Positions 1 to 6,637 of a stretch of DNA of 8,575 bases are shown here, piece by piece. The position numbers were made by a program, and so were the translations under genes. Within the stretch, counting starts at the first letter, position 1. Each line of letters starts with the position of its first letter. The stretch is taken from the NCBI GenBank assembly GCA_003219925.1, contig QHQU01000104.1:1-8575 (forward strand). Reading direction: 5' to 3'. Origin of the DNA: Verrucomicrobiota bacterium (GTDB taxonomy: Bacteria; Verrucomicrobiota; Verrucomicrobiia; Chthoniobacterales; UBA10450). The notes beneath the pieces are model-generated. The model searched no databases. It was not told where the DNA came from and was given only the letters and a program-made list of their open reading frames with translations.

Positions 1-1870
1 TCTCAACCCCGATCTTCCCATGGTGCGCTTCCACAGCAAGCCGGCAAAAGGCGAGTCCGAGCCCGGTGGAATGCCGGTGTTTGCCGCCACTGTCTGTTTG
101 TCCAAATTTTTCAAAGACGTGTTTATGCTGATCGCGCGGTATCCCTTCGCCGTCATCACTCACTGAGATGGTCGCAGCGGCCGCGTTGGACTGAACCCGC
201 ACCCGGATCGTCCCCGTTGATTTTGTGAACTTCAACGCATTGCTGATGAGGTTTTCGAGAATCCGACGGATGACATCGCCGTCACAAGAGACTGAGACCG
301 GCTCGGCTGGAACCTCGCACCGGAGGGTGCGACCCCGCAGGACCGGGGTAAATCGATTGGCGGCTTCGCGCGCGATCCCTGCGAGGCTGTGATCTTGTAG
401 GCGAAGTGGCATTTCACCCCCCTCCAAGCGACTGACGTCGAGCAGAGTCGTGATCATGTCGCGCATGTCGACGGCGCCGCGTTTTGCCTCAGCGACGCAC
501 TTTGCTTCGTCCGGATTCAGTTTATCGGAAGCCATTTGTTCCAATGCATCGACGTAGCCGCTAACCGTAGTTAAAGGGGAACGTAGATCGTGAACGATCA
601 TGTGGGTGAGATCGTCCCGCGTTTGCAAGGTTGATCGAAGTTTGGCTCTCTCGACGCGCACGAATGTGAAATCTGCGACCAGGCAAAAGAGAACGTTCGA
701 GTTGAGTGCCAGAAGCGGTGGAATACAAGGAAGATAAAGATTTTGATGGTTGTAAAACCAAAGCGCGCAAAATGGCGCAGCTCCGTCCACCACCCCCAGA
801 GCGAGCAATCGCAGCCAAGGCGACCGAATTCTCGCCCAAAGACCAAATCCGACCAAGGCAGCCAAAATTGTGACAGCTCCTCTGCGAAACGGTGAAAGGT
901 CTTTCAGAAATTCGCCGTGGAGCAAAGCGTTGATGGCGTTGAGGTGGACCTCAGCCCCTGGCATAGTGCCAACTGGCGTGTTCAACTCGTCCTTCTGCCA
1001 CCTTCCTTCCGCCCCGACGATGACGATTTTGTCCCGGATCAGTTCGCCGGAACGGTAATTGTGCTCCCAGTATTCCGGAACAAAGATTTCGAAAAGAGGC
1101 CGCGGGCGGAAACCCTTTCGAGGCGCGCCCGTGAAGCGGATGAAGTGCTCCGCGAGATCGTTTGGAATCAGTTCCGGGTGCCCCGTTTTTGAAGCGACAC
1201 GTGCCGAGAGGGACAGATAAGTTGCCATCGATTCCCCGGGCGCACGAAAGTCGACTTTATATTGAGCGCCGCGTACAATTTTGTTTTCGTCGGCGAAAAA
1301 ATTTGTAAATCCGATGCGTTCATCCGGCATCGAGATCTTAGGGGTCAGCGTTTCGGTAGGCCGGTCGTAGCTGGAAGGAATTTTGGAAGATCGACTGACG
1401 TTTTCGGGAGAAACGAAATTACTTCCGATAACCGCTTGAGGCCGGAATCGTTCCAGGGCGGCGCGGAAGGCATCGTCGCCCGGCGCGGGCTGGGGAAAGA
1501 GACAATCGAAAGCGACAACCTTTGCGCCAGCCCCGACGAGACGTTCCAGAATAAGGGCGTAAATTTCGCGGTTCCAAGGCCAACCTTTGCTCATGATCTC
1601 AAGGGCGCGACGCGACTCGGGATTGCCCGAGCTCGACAAGAACAACCCTTCGAGGTCAAGCGTTTCATCCAAACTCACCGAGTCGGAATCGATGGCCAGA
1701 AAGAGAAGGTTGGGATTAGCCGAGGTCGTGCGGCCTGAACGGGCGAGGGCATCGCGGAGCCGAGATTCGGTCTGCAGGTAATAGCTCGGAGGGAAGAGGT
1801 CGAGCAAACTCGCTGCACCGGCACAAAGGGCTACCAGAAGGATGGCTACGACGATGCGGCGGACGGGCAT
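1..1870 (-). CDS. CHASE2-domain sensor histidine kinase, C-terminal end cut by the window edge
   Basis: Membrane sensor kinase that should autophosphorylate on His and pass the phosphate to a response regulator, not seen here and possibly beyond the left edge. The minus frame from ATG at 1870 stays open for 623 codons. Residues 5-23 form a membrane anchor. Residues about 30-325 match an extracytoplasmic CHASE2 domain (WPWNREIYALILERL near 98, AKVVAFDCLF near 116, RDKIVIVGA near 279, TPVGTMPGAEVHLNAINALL near 298). Three further membrane segments lie at about 329-347, 351-372 and 378-404, the usual CHASE2 layout. The HisKA H-box MIVHDLRSPL places the phospho-acceptor at His427. The HATPase domain shows an N-box NLISNALKFT (540-549), a G1 box DDGEGI (572-577) and a G2 box TGLGLAF (602-608). 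It ends at HHGKIGVE, so only about 20-40 residues are missing. No clear Shine-Dalgarno precedes the start. The ligand is unknown; the family call is firm. Confidence 0.95.
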   Translation of the reverse strand, partial: MPVRRIVVAILLVALCAGAASLLDLFPPSYYLQTESRLRDALARSGRTTSANPNLLFLAIDSDSVSLDETLDLEGLFLSSSGNPESRRALEIMSKGWPWNREIYALILERLVGAGAKVVAFDCLFPQPAPGDDAFRAALERFRPQAVIGSNFVSPENVSRSSKIPSSYDRPTETLTPKISMPDERIGFTNFFADENKIVRGAQYKVDFRAPGESMATYLSLSARVASKTGHPELIPNDLAEHFIRFTGAPRKGFRPRPLFEIFVPEYWEHNYRSGELIRDKIVIVGAEGRWQKDELNTPVGTMPGAEVHLNAINALLHGEFLKDLSPFRRGAVTILAALVGFGLWARIRSPWLRLLALGVVDGAAPFCALWFYNHQNLYLPCIPPLLALNSNVLFCLVADFTFVRVERAKLRSTLQTRDDLTHMIVHDLRSPLTTVSGYVDALEQMASDKLNPDEAKCVAEAKRGAVDMRDMITTLLDVSRLEGGEMPLRLQDHSLAGIAREAANRFTPVLRGRTLRCEVPAEPVSVSCDGDVIRRILENLISNALKFTKSTGTIRVRVQSNAAAATISVSDDGEGIPRDQHKHVFEKFGQTDSGGKHRHSTGLGLAFCRLAVEAHHGKIGVE

Positions 1871-1961
1871 ATGATATGGGACGCAGCGGAAAACATGCCG
1901 ATGAAGGGATGGTCTTCGCCGAGGGGCTTGGGGCTCACCGGTTTAGGGCGGAAAAATCAGT

Positions 1962-1991
1962 TTGACTGGCTATTGTGATTATGGTAATTAT
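1962..1991 (+). promoter_or_regulatory. Possible sigma-70-like promoter for the FecR-domain gene
   Basis: TTGACT (1962-1967) resembles a -35 box, and AATTAT (1986-1991), 18 bases further on, matches the -10 consensus at four of six positions. Transcription would begin near 1998, just before or within the AGGGAG at 1997-2002. It lies in the short divergent gap shared with the CHASE2 kinase. The match is weak and untested. Confidence 0.25.
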
Positions 1992-1996
1992 GAGAA

Positions 1997-2002
1997 AGGG
2001 AG
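1997..2002 (+). promoter_or_regulatory. Shine-Dalgarno AGGGAG that favours the ATG at 2014
   Basis: AGGGAG lies 11 bases before ATG 2014. The same frame also offers GTG 1975, ATG 1981 and ATG 1990, but these come before the motif and would put extra residues in front of an otherwise normal signal peptide. This decides the start in favour of 2014. Confidence 0.5.
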
Positions 2003-2013
2003 TTCCAATATCT

Positions 2014-3195
2014 ATGCTGAGGACCAAGTTTGCTCTAGCTGTTGTCGGATTCTGTTCCGTCGTTTCCACTCACCAATCCATCGCCGGCCCGCTCACTTCG
2101 GCCGAGGTCACCAAAGTCATCAATCGAGTCAGTGTGATCGACCCTGCAAAGGGCACTCACCCCGCCGTGCTGCGCGATGTCATCAAAGATAATCTCGCTC
2201 TCCAAACAGGCGCGAGATCCCGATCGGAGTTGCTTTTTCAGGATAACACCCTGACCCGGATCGGCGCGGAAACATTCTTCAGTTTCAAAACCGGAACGAG
2301 GGACTTGACGCTGGAGAAAGGATCAATGCTTCTGCAAGTGCCGAAGGGACTGGGCGGAGCGACGATTCACACCGCAGCGGTCACTGCGGCCATCACCGGC
2401 ACGACGATCATGATGGAGTATAGCCCGGGTCAATACCTCAAGGTTCTCGTGCTCGAAGGCAGCTTGCGCCTATCGCGAAACGGGTCCTTTGGTGATTCAC
2501 TGGTCTTGCATCCAGGGAAAATGGTCATTATGCGACCCGATGCGAAAAAGATTCCAGACCCGATTGACATCGATCTGGCCGAGATCGTTAGGACATCGAC
2601 CCTGGTAAACTTTCCCGGCAGCAAAGTTTTGCCCAGTATGCCGCTCATCCAGGCGGCGATTACCGACCAGGCCAAAGCGGTGGCAAAAGGAACCCTGGTT
2701 CCGACAAACCTGGTCATGGGTCATGGGACCAAAGTAGTTTTGGCTTCAAACGATCAGCTGGCCAAAACCGTCGGCCAGGTCGGCACCGCCGCGCTTCCGA
2801 CGGTGGGGTCTGTCGCCGCAAACGTTTCCAGTAGCGCCACGACTGTCGTAAACAATCTTCTCGGCTCGGGACCTGCGGTTTCAGTCTCGAGCAGCACCCA
2901 ACTTCTATCGCTCCTAAGCAACGCCGCGCCGAGTTCCGGCGGAACCATAACCATCACTCCAGCCGTTGTTAACGCCGGCGCAAGTGTGGCGGTCGCCCCA
3001 ACTGGCGCAGTGAGTGTCAGCGCCGCAGGTGGCACTGTGAGCGCTTCCGTCCCGTCAACTGGCAGTATCTTGCGGACGACGTCGGCCGGCACTGTCCCAG
3101 CCTTGCTTGCCCCAGTTGGAGCCAATCCACTTCCAGTCATCGGCACCGGATCGCTTCCCGGCCAGGGTGTGCTCGGCCCGCCGCCGGGGCATTAG
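2014..3195 (+). CDS. Exported FecR-domain protein with a low-complexity C-terminal tail
   Basis: Predicted 393-residue secreted or periplasmic protein. From ATG 2014 it has a Sec-type signal peptide: basic RTK, hydrophobic FALAVVGFCSVV, and likely cleavage after SIA near residue 24. Residues about 60-155 match a FecR domain (LQTGARSRSELLFQDNTLTR, then FSFKTGTRDLTLEKGSMLL, TIHTAAVTAAITGTT, and VLVLEGSLRL). No anti-sigma transmembrane segment follows, so this is the stand-alone exported type rather than the classic FecR sigma regulator. From about residue 250 to the end it is low-complexity, rich in Ser, Thr, Ala, Gly and Val, with no recognised domain; it may be a surface linker or stalk. It is divergent from the CHASE2 kinase, which suggests a shared envelope-sensing role (inference). 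It has no enzymatic motifs. A GTG start at 1975 is possible but less likely. Confidence 0.88.
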   Translation: MLRTKFALAVVGFCSVVSTHQSIAGPLTSAEVTKVINRVSVIDPAKGTHPAVLRDVIKDNLALQTGARSRSELLFQDNTLTRIGAETFFSFKTGTRDLTLEKGSMLLQVPKGLGGATIHTAAVTAAITGTTIMMEYSPGQYLKVLVLEGSLRLSRNGSFGDSLVLHPGKMVIMRPDAKKIPDPIDIDLAEIVRTSTLVNFPGSKVLPSMPLIQAAITDQAKAVAKGTLVPTNLVMGHGTKVVLASNDQLAKTVGQVGTAALPTVGSVAANVSSSATTVVNNLLGSGPAVSVSSSTQLLSLLSNAAPSSGGTITITPAVVNAGASVAVAPTGAVSVSAAGGTVSASVPSTGSILRTTSAGTVPALLAPVGANPLPVIGTGSLPGQGVLGPPPGH

Positions 3196-3365
3196 GTCGA
3201 AGTCAGAAGTCGGAAACGGAAGCGAAGCTTATTCGGCTAGCCACTGGGCCGGAACGTCAGATCGTCGTTATCAAATCGCATCTGCATCTCGCCGCGATCT
3301 GCAGGACTTTCGATCAGGCGCGAGACTATCGATCTTCTAACAGCGCGATTTAACGCAAAATGAGA

Positions 3366-4400
3366 TCAACCCTTCGGCTCGTCCGCAATCCGAAGCACAA
3401 GCTTCCCCCGTGTGTGGTGCGTCTCGGCCTGTCGTTGTGCTGCAATCGCTTCGCTGAGTGGGAGAACTTCCGTCACAACCGGCTTGATTTTCCCGGTGTC
3501 GATCAGGCGCGCGATCTCGGTGAGGTCTTCGGCATCCGGGTGAACAGAGATGGCTGCTGCGCGAATGCCACGCTTCGCACATTCAGCCGGATCGGGACGC
3601 GCAACCAGTGACATAACGATGCCGCCCTTCTTCACGACGCCGTAAGATCGCGCGAGCGTTTCTTTGCCGACCGGATCGAGCACTGCGTCCACATCTTTGG
3701 CAACGTCTTCAAATCTTGTCTTCGTGTAATCAATCGCGACGTCGGCGCCGAGTTGCTTGAGCAGGTCCTGGTTTGCCGTCGATGCGGTGGCGATGACGCG
3801 GGCGCCCCGCGCTTTGGCGATTTGCACCGCGAAACTACCGACACCGCCTGAACCGCCGTGAACGAGAATGGTTTGTCCCGGATGCAATTGGGCGGTGTCC
3901 ACCAACGCTTGCCATGCGGTCAATGCGCCCATCGGCACCGCTGCGGCTTCGGCAAAGTTGAGCGTTTTTGGTTTCGCGGCCACTTCCCATTGCTTGACCG
4001 TGACGTACTCCGCCCAGCCACCTCCGAAGGTTGGGTAACCGTAAACTGCATCACCCGCTTTAAGGTTTGTTACTTTCGCGCCCGTTTTCTCCACGACCCC
4101 AGCGATGTCGTAACCCGGAATCAGCGGCAGATGCGTCCCGAATTCCCGGGCGTACTTGCCGCTGAGGGTGAGCGGATCGGCTGGATTGACCCCGCTTGCA
4201 ATTACGCGCACGAGAACTTCATCTTCCTTGGGCTCTGGGCGCGGCATTTCTTCGAACTTCAACACCTCCGGCGCGCCATACTCATGCGCGACTACCGCTT
4301 TCATCATCGGTTTTTCGTCCGCGCGGACGAAGTGAACAGCGAACGCCAATCCAACTTGGACCAGAAACGCAAGTAACCGATGGTCAGGAACAAATTTCAT
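3366..4400 (-). CDS. MDR-family NADPH:quinone oxidoreductase, zinc-independent, with a signal-peptide-like N-terminus
   Basis: Medium-chain dehydrogenase/reductase of the quinone oxidoreductase type, expected to reduce quinones or enones with NADPH. The GroES-like N-terminal domain starts at MKAVVAHEYGAPEVLKFEE, followed by ASGVNPADPLTLSGKYA and LPLIPGYDIAGVVEKTG. The nucleotide-binding fold carries ILVHGGSGGVGSFAVQIAKA and then ARVIATAS. The zinc-ligand signature of alcohol dehydrogenases is absent, as expected for this branch. ATG 4400 gives 344 residues and adds MKFVPDHRLLAFLVQVG and FAVHFVRA before the usual domain start: a hydrophobic stretch with a plausible cleavage site after VRA. An upstream ATG at 4442 would add a Cys/Arg-rich segment encoded by a hairpin and is unlikely. 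ATG 4307 or 4304 would give an ordinary cytosolic enzyme. No start has a good ribosome-binding site. It is convergent with the FecR gene and divergent from the broken hydrolase. The family is firm; the start and cellular location are uncertain. Confidence 0.92.
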   Translation of the reverse strand: MKFVPDHRLLAFLVQVGLAFAVHFVRADEKPMMKAVVAHEYGAPEVLKFEEMPRPEPKEDEVLVRVIASGVNPADPLTLSGKYAREFGTHLPLIPGYDIAGVVEKTGAKVTNLKAGDAVYGYPTFGGGWAEYVTVKQWEVAAKPKTLNFAEAAAVPMGALTAWQALVDTAQLHPGQTILVHGGSGGVGSFAVQIAKARGARVIATASTANQDLLKQLGADVAIDYTKTRFEDVAKDVDAVLDPVGKETLARSYGVVKKGGIVMSLVARPDPAECAKRGIRAAAISVHPDAEDLTEIARLIDTGKIKPVVTEVLPLSEAIAAQRQAETHHTRGKLVLRIADEPKG

Positions 4401-4403
4401 TCT

Positions 4404-4427
4404 GCGGCTGACACAGCCGCCTCTACA
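4404..4427. repeat. GACAC-centred palindromic repeat next to the oxidoreductase start
   Basis: GCGGCTG (4404-4410), loop ACA, CAGCCGC (4414-4420) is a perfect 7-bp stem, followed by CTCTACA. The layout (arm, GACAC core, complementary arm, TACA) is the same as at 8401-8424, where the arms differ. In the oxidoreductase mRNA it would lie three bases before AUG 4400 and could cover the ribosome-binding region. Confidence 0.65.
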
Positions 4428-4492
4428 GCATACACAAACCAAATCTGAAATCTAAAATCCGACTTTCTACGGCTCTCATCGCGCAGGCGAGC

Positions 4493-5951
4493 TTGCTCCT
4501 GATCTTCGCGTTTAGCGATTGTTCGAAACAACCAGGTTCCGGTGGATTGGCCGGCCTCAAACCATGCCGATTGCCGGGGATCGATGAAAAATTGCTCTGC
4601 GGTCAGTTAACTGTTTTTGAAAATCGGCTGACTCGGGCCGGACGGACGATCGATCTGAACGTAGTGGTGCTGCCGGCGTTCGATCAGAACACGAAAGCGG
4701 AACCATTATTCGATCTCGCCGGCGGGCCCGGCGCGGCCGCAACCGAAGGTGCGACGTTTTATGCTGGCCAAGGCAAAGGATATCGTCGCCGCCGCGACGT
4801 GGTGTTGGTCGACCAAAGGGGCACTGGGAAATCAAATCCGCTTTCGCTGCCGGGAAAGAGAACTCCCGAGGATTATCTCAGCGAGATGTATCCGGTGGAT
4901 TACGTGAAGAGCTTACGGCAAACCCTGGAGCGGCGCGCCGATCTCACGCAATACACCACCTCCATCGCGATGGATGATCTCGACGATGTGCGAGCCCGGC
5001 TCGGCTACGATCGGATCAATCGGCGTGGCGCCGACCTACCTGAAGATGCCGATGTATCACGCGCAGGCAGCGGCTCGCGCCATGGAACTGTTGTTGCAGC
5101 AATGCGAGCAGGACGCGCAGTGTCATGATGCGTTTCCCCAAATTCGCGACGATTGGACCAACGTGCTTTCGCAACTAGGACGCAAACCAGCGCGAGTGGA
5201 GTATTCACCATCCGACAAAAGCGCTCCCGTGAACCTTGAAATCCAACGAGATATTTTTGCCGAGAAAATTCGAACGTGGATGTATGGGCGGGACCAGGCG
5301 AGCCGCATCCCGCTGATTGTTCATCACGCCGCACAAGGCGATTTCGGGCCGTTTCTGCGCGAGGCAATTCGCCCATCAATACCGGATTTCATCGCCGACG
5401 GGGTGTACCTTTCCGTGACCTGTGCTGAAGACATTCCGTTTATTAATCAAGAGGAAGCCGCCAAGCTGAACGCGGGCAATCCATTCGGGAACTATCGCGT
5501 GTTTCAACAAACGCGGGCCTGCAACATATGGCCACAAGGCAAAATACCGCCCGACTTTCGTGAACCGGTTTCTTCGAATGTTCCTGTCCTCCTTTTTTCC
5601 GGCAACATGGATCCGGTGACGCCGCCTCAGCGCGGCGAAGAGGTCGCACTTTACTTACCCAACAGCCGACACGTCATCATTCCGCAGGCCGGCCATGGCT
5701 TTGACGGCCTGGCGGAGCCGGAGTGCGTAGATCGGATTATAATGGAGTTCATGGAGACAGGTGAGGCAAAGGACCTCGACGTTGGTTGCCTCGAGCGAAT
5801 GGTTCAGCCTCCCTTTGAAAAAGATCCCACTGATGATCGCGCTGTAAACGGCGGCGCAACGGACGACAGGGGACGAAATGGATCACGGGCGGAGCACTTT
5901 GATTTTGCGAGGTCACCAAATCGACCTTGTCATCCTAAAGCGGCACGATAA
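4493..5951 (+). pseudogene. Broken alpha/beta hydrolase (TAP-like / proline iminopeptidase type): nucleophile segment deleted and frame shifted
   Basis: Remnant of an exported serine peptidase or esterase. The first frame (from TTG 4493; hydrophobic coding sequence reaches back to about 4445, with CTG 4445 a possible start) carries a signal-like LLLIFAFSDCSK, the family motifs FDLAGGPGAAA and VVLVDQRGTGKSNPL, and DDLDDVRARLGYDRIN ending at 5020. Homology then jumps to another frame at 5022: GVAPTYLKMPMYHAQAA and the cap and C-terminal regions. In intact relatives about 25-30 residues with the nucleophile elbow GGSxGT lie between GYDxIN and the GVAP segment; here they are missing and one extra base remains, so the frame is lost. 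The catalytic Asp (GNMDPVTPP, codon at 5610) and His (AGHGFD, codon at 5694) are still present. The family normally ends near CLERMVQPPFE (about 5818); the last 40 or so codons look non-native. No full protein can be made. An assembly error is the alternative. Confidence 0.85.
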
Positions 5952-5966
5952 GCTTCCCGCTCCACT

Positions 5967-5970
5967 GGAG
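5967..5970 (+). promoter_or_regulatory. Shine-Dalgarno GGAG for the EIIA gene
   Basis: GGAG lies five bases before ATG 5976. It is one of the few clear ribosome-binding sites in the window and supports that start. Confidence 0.6.
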
Positions 5971-5975
5971 TCTGC

Positions 5976-6446
5976 ATGTCGCTGGCTGAGCTTCTTTCCG
6001 CTGATCAAATCGTCCCTGAAATGAAGGCGACCGAACGCTGGGACGCCATCGTGGAGCTGATGGATTTGCTGGTGGCGCGTGGCCAAATCAAAGCGGAAGA
6101 TCGTGAGGGAATTCTGGCTTCGCTCAAACAACGCGAAGAAACGATGAGCACCGGTATCGGCTTCGGGATTGCCATTCCGCATTGCTCATCGGACCGGCTG
6201 GACAAAGTGGTGGCGGCGTTTGGCCGATCCAGCACGGGAATCGAGTTCGATGCGCTCGACAACGCCCCGGTGAAATTTGTAGTCCTTTTCATCGTTCCCA
6301 AAAATCAATTTCAAACGCACCTTCGTACTCTCGCCTCCATCGCAAAGTTTTTGAACGACCGGAGCGTCCGCGATCAACTCGCCAACGCCGGATCGACGAA
6401 CGAGATCCTTTCAATTTTCCGCGCGCGCGCCCAGGCGACGTCGTAA
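5976..6446 (+). CDS. PTS EIIA protein of the PtsN / fructose-mannitol type
   Basis: A stand-alone 156-residue phosphotransferase-system EIIA type 2 domain, the usual length for PtsN (EIIA-Ntr). It spans essentially the whole protein. The active-site motif is GIGFGIAIPHC, making His69 the likely phospho-acceptor, preceded by LKQREETMSTG as in the family and followed by the VVAAFGRSSTGIEFDALD segment. With no EIIB or EIIC partner, HPr or rpoN in view, a regulatory role (nitrogen-type PTS) is more likely than sugar transport, but this is inference. It begins 24 bases after the broken hydrolase frame and is followed, after a 191-base gap with a structured element, by argS in the same direction. 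It is cytoplasmic, with no signal peptide or membrane segment. The family is firm; the gene symbol is left empty because sequence alone does not separate PtsN from a fructose EIIA. Confidence 0.92.
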   Translation: MSLAELLSADQIVPEMKATERWDAIVELMDLLVARGQIKAEDREGILASLKQREETMSTGIGFGIAIPHCSSDRLDKVVAAFGRSSTGIEFDALDNAPVKFVVLFIVPKNQFQTHLRTLASIAKFLNDRSVRDQLANAGSTNEILSIFRARAQATS

Positions 6447-6477
6447 GTGTTGTAATTGTTCCTTTACCGTCGCGCAT

Positions 6478-6610
6478 GGCGAAGCCGAGGTGGATCGGCC
6501 GCTCCGCGGGCGGTGCTCAAGTAGCTGCCCCCCGAATCCTTCGGGGCCAAATTAACATCGAGGTCCGAGCCGGACTGGCACTACTGCTCGATCCACCTTC
6601 TCGCTTCGCC
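6478..6610. repeat. Inverted-repeat element with three internal hairpins between the EIIA gene and argS
   Basis: Outer arms: GGCGAAGC...GTGGATCG (6478-6497) pairs with CGATCCAC...GCTTCGCC (6589-6610), two 8-bp matches with a mismatched middle. Inside are three small hairpins: CCGC-TCC-GCGG (6499-6509), CCCCGAA-TCC-TTCGGGG (6530-6546) and GTCCG-AGC-CGGAC (6563-6575). The whole could fold into a multi-branched structure. It could be a non-autonomous mobile element, a structured leader of argS, or a transcription-end structure of the EIIA gene; the second hairpin lacks the T-run of an intrinsic terminator. Confidence 0.6.
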
Positions 6611-6622
6611 CACTGAAGCGGC

Positions 6623-6628
6623 TACAAT
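6623..6628 (+). promoter_or_regulatory. Possible -10 box (TACAAT) directly before argS
   Basis: TACAAT matches the -10 consensus at five of six positions and ends nine bases before ATG 6638, so a transcript would begin almost at the start codon. No convincing -35 box is seen, and no Shine-Dalgarno precedes the ATG, which would fit a leaderless or near-leaderless mRNA. Weak evidence. Confidence 0.25.
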
Positions 6629-6637
6629 CAGAACGCG

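Noticed and set aside
561..846. Two overlapping minus-strand open frames
   Set aside because: Both are out of frame with the kinase, whose membrane segments and H-box are encoded across the same bases.
1262..1738. Plus-strand open frame of 158 codons
   Set aside because: It lies entirely opposite the CHASE2 kinase, whose frame carries clear family motifs; this one shows no recognisable domain.
2754..3146. Minus-strand open frame of 130 codons, Ala/Thr/Val-rich
   Set aside because: It is the antisense shadow of the low-complexity FecR tail and has no start signal or family likeness.
3196..3365. Terminator between the converging FecR and oxidoreductase genes
   Set aside because: The only inverted match noted (CAGATCG 3258-3264 with CGATCTG 3295-3301) has a 30-base loop and no T-run; no gene or other signal is seen in this gap.
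3858..4376. Plus-strand open frame of 172 codons
   Set aside because: It is opposite the oxidoreductase, which has unmistakable MDR motifs in the other strand.
4974..5021. ATG 4974 as a true start of a separate downstream hydrolase gene
   Set aside because: The first 16 codons are out-of-frame reading of DDLDDVRARLGYDRIN; homology begins only at 5022, so this is the second half of the broken gene.
6530..6546. Intrinsic terminator for the EIIA gene (CCCCGAA-TCC-TTCGGGG)
   Set aside because: The stem is strong but is followed by CCAAATT rather than a T-run, so it is described only as part of the larger inverted-repeat element.
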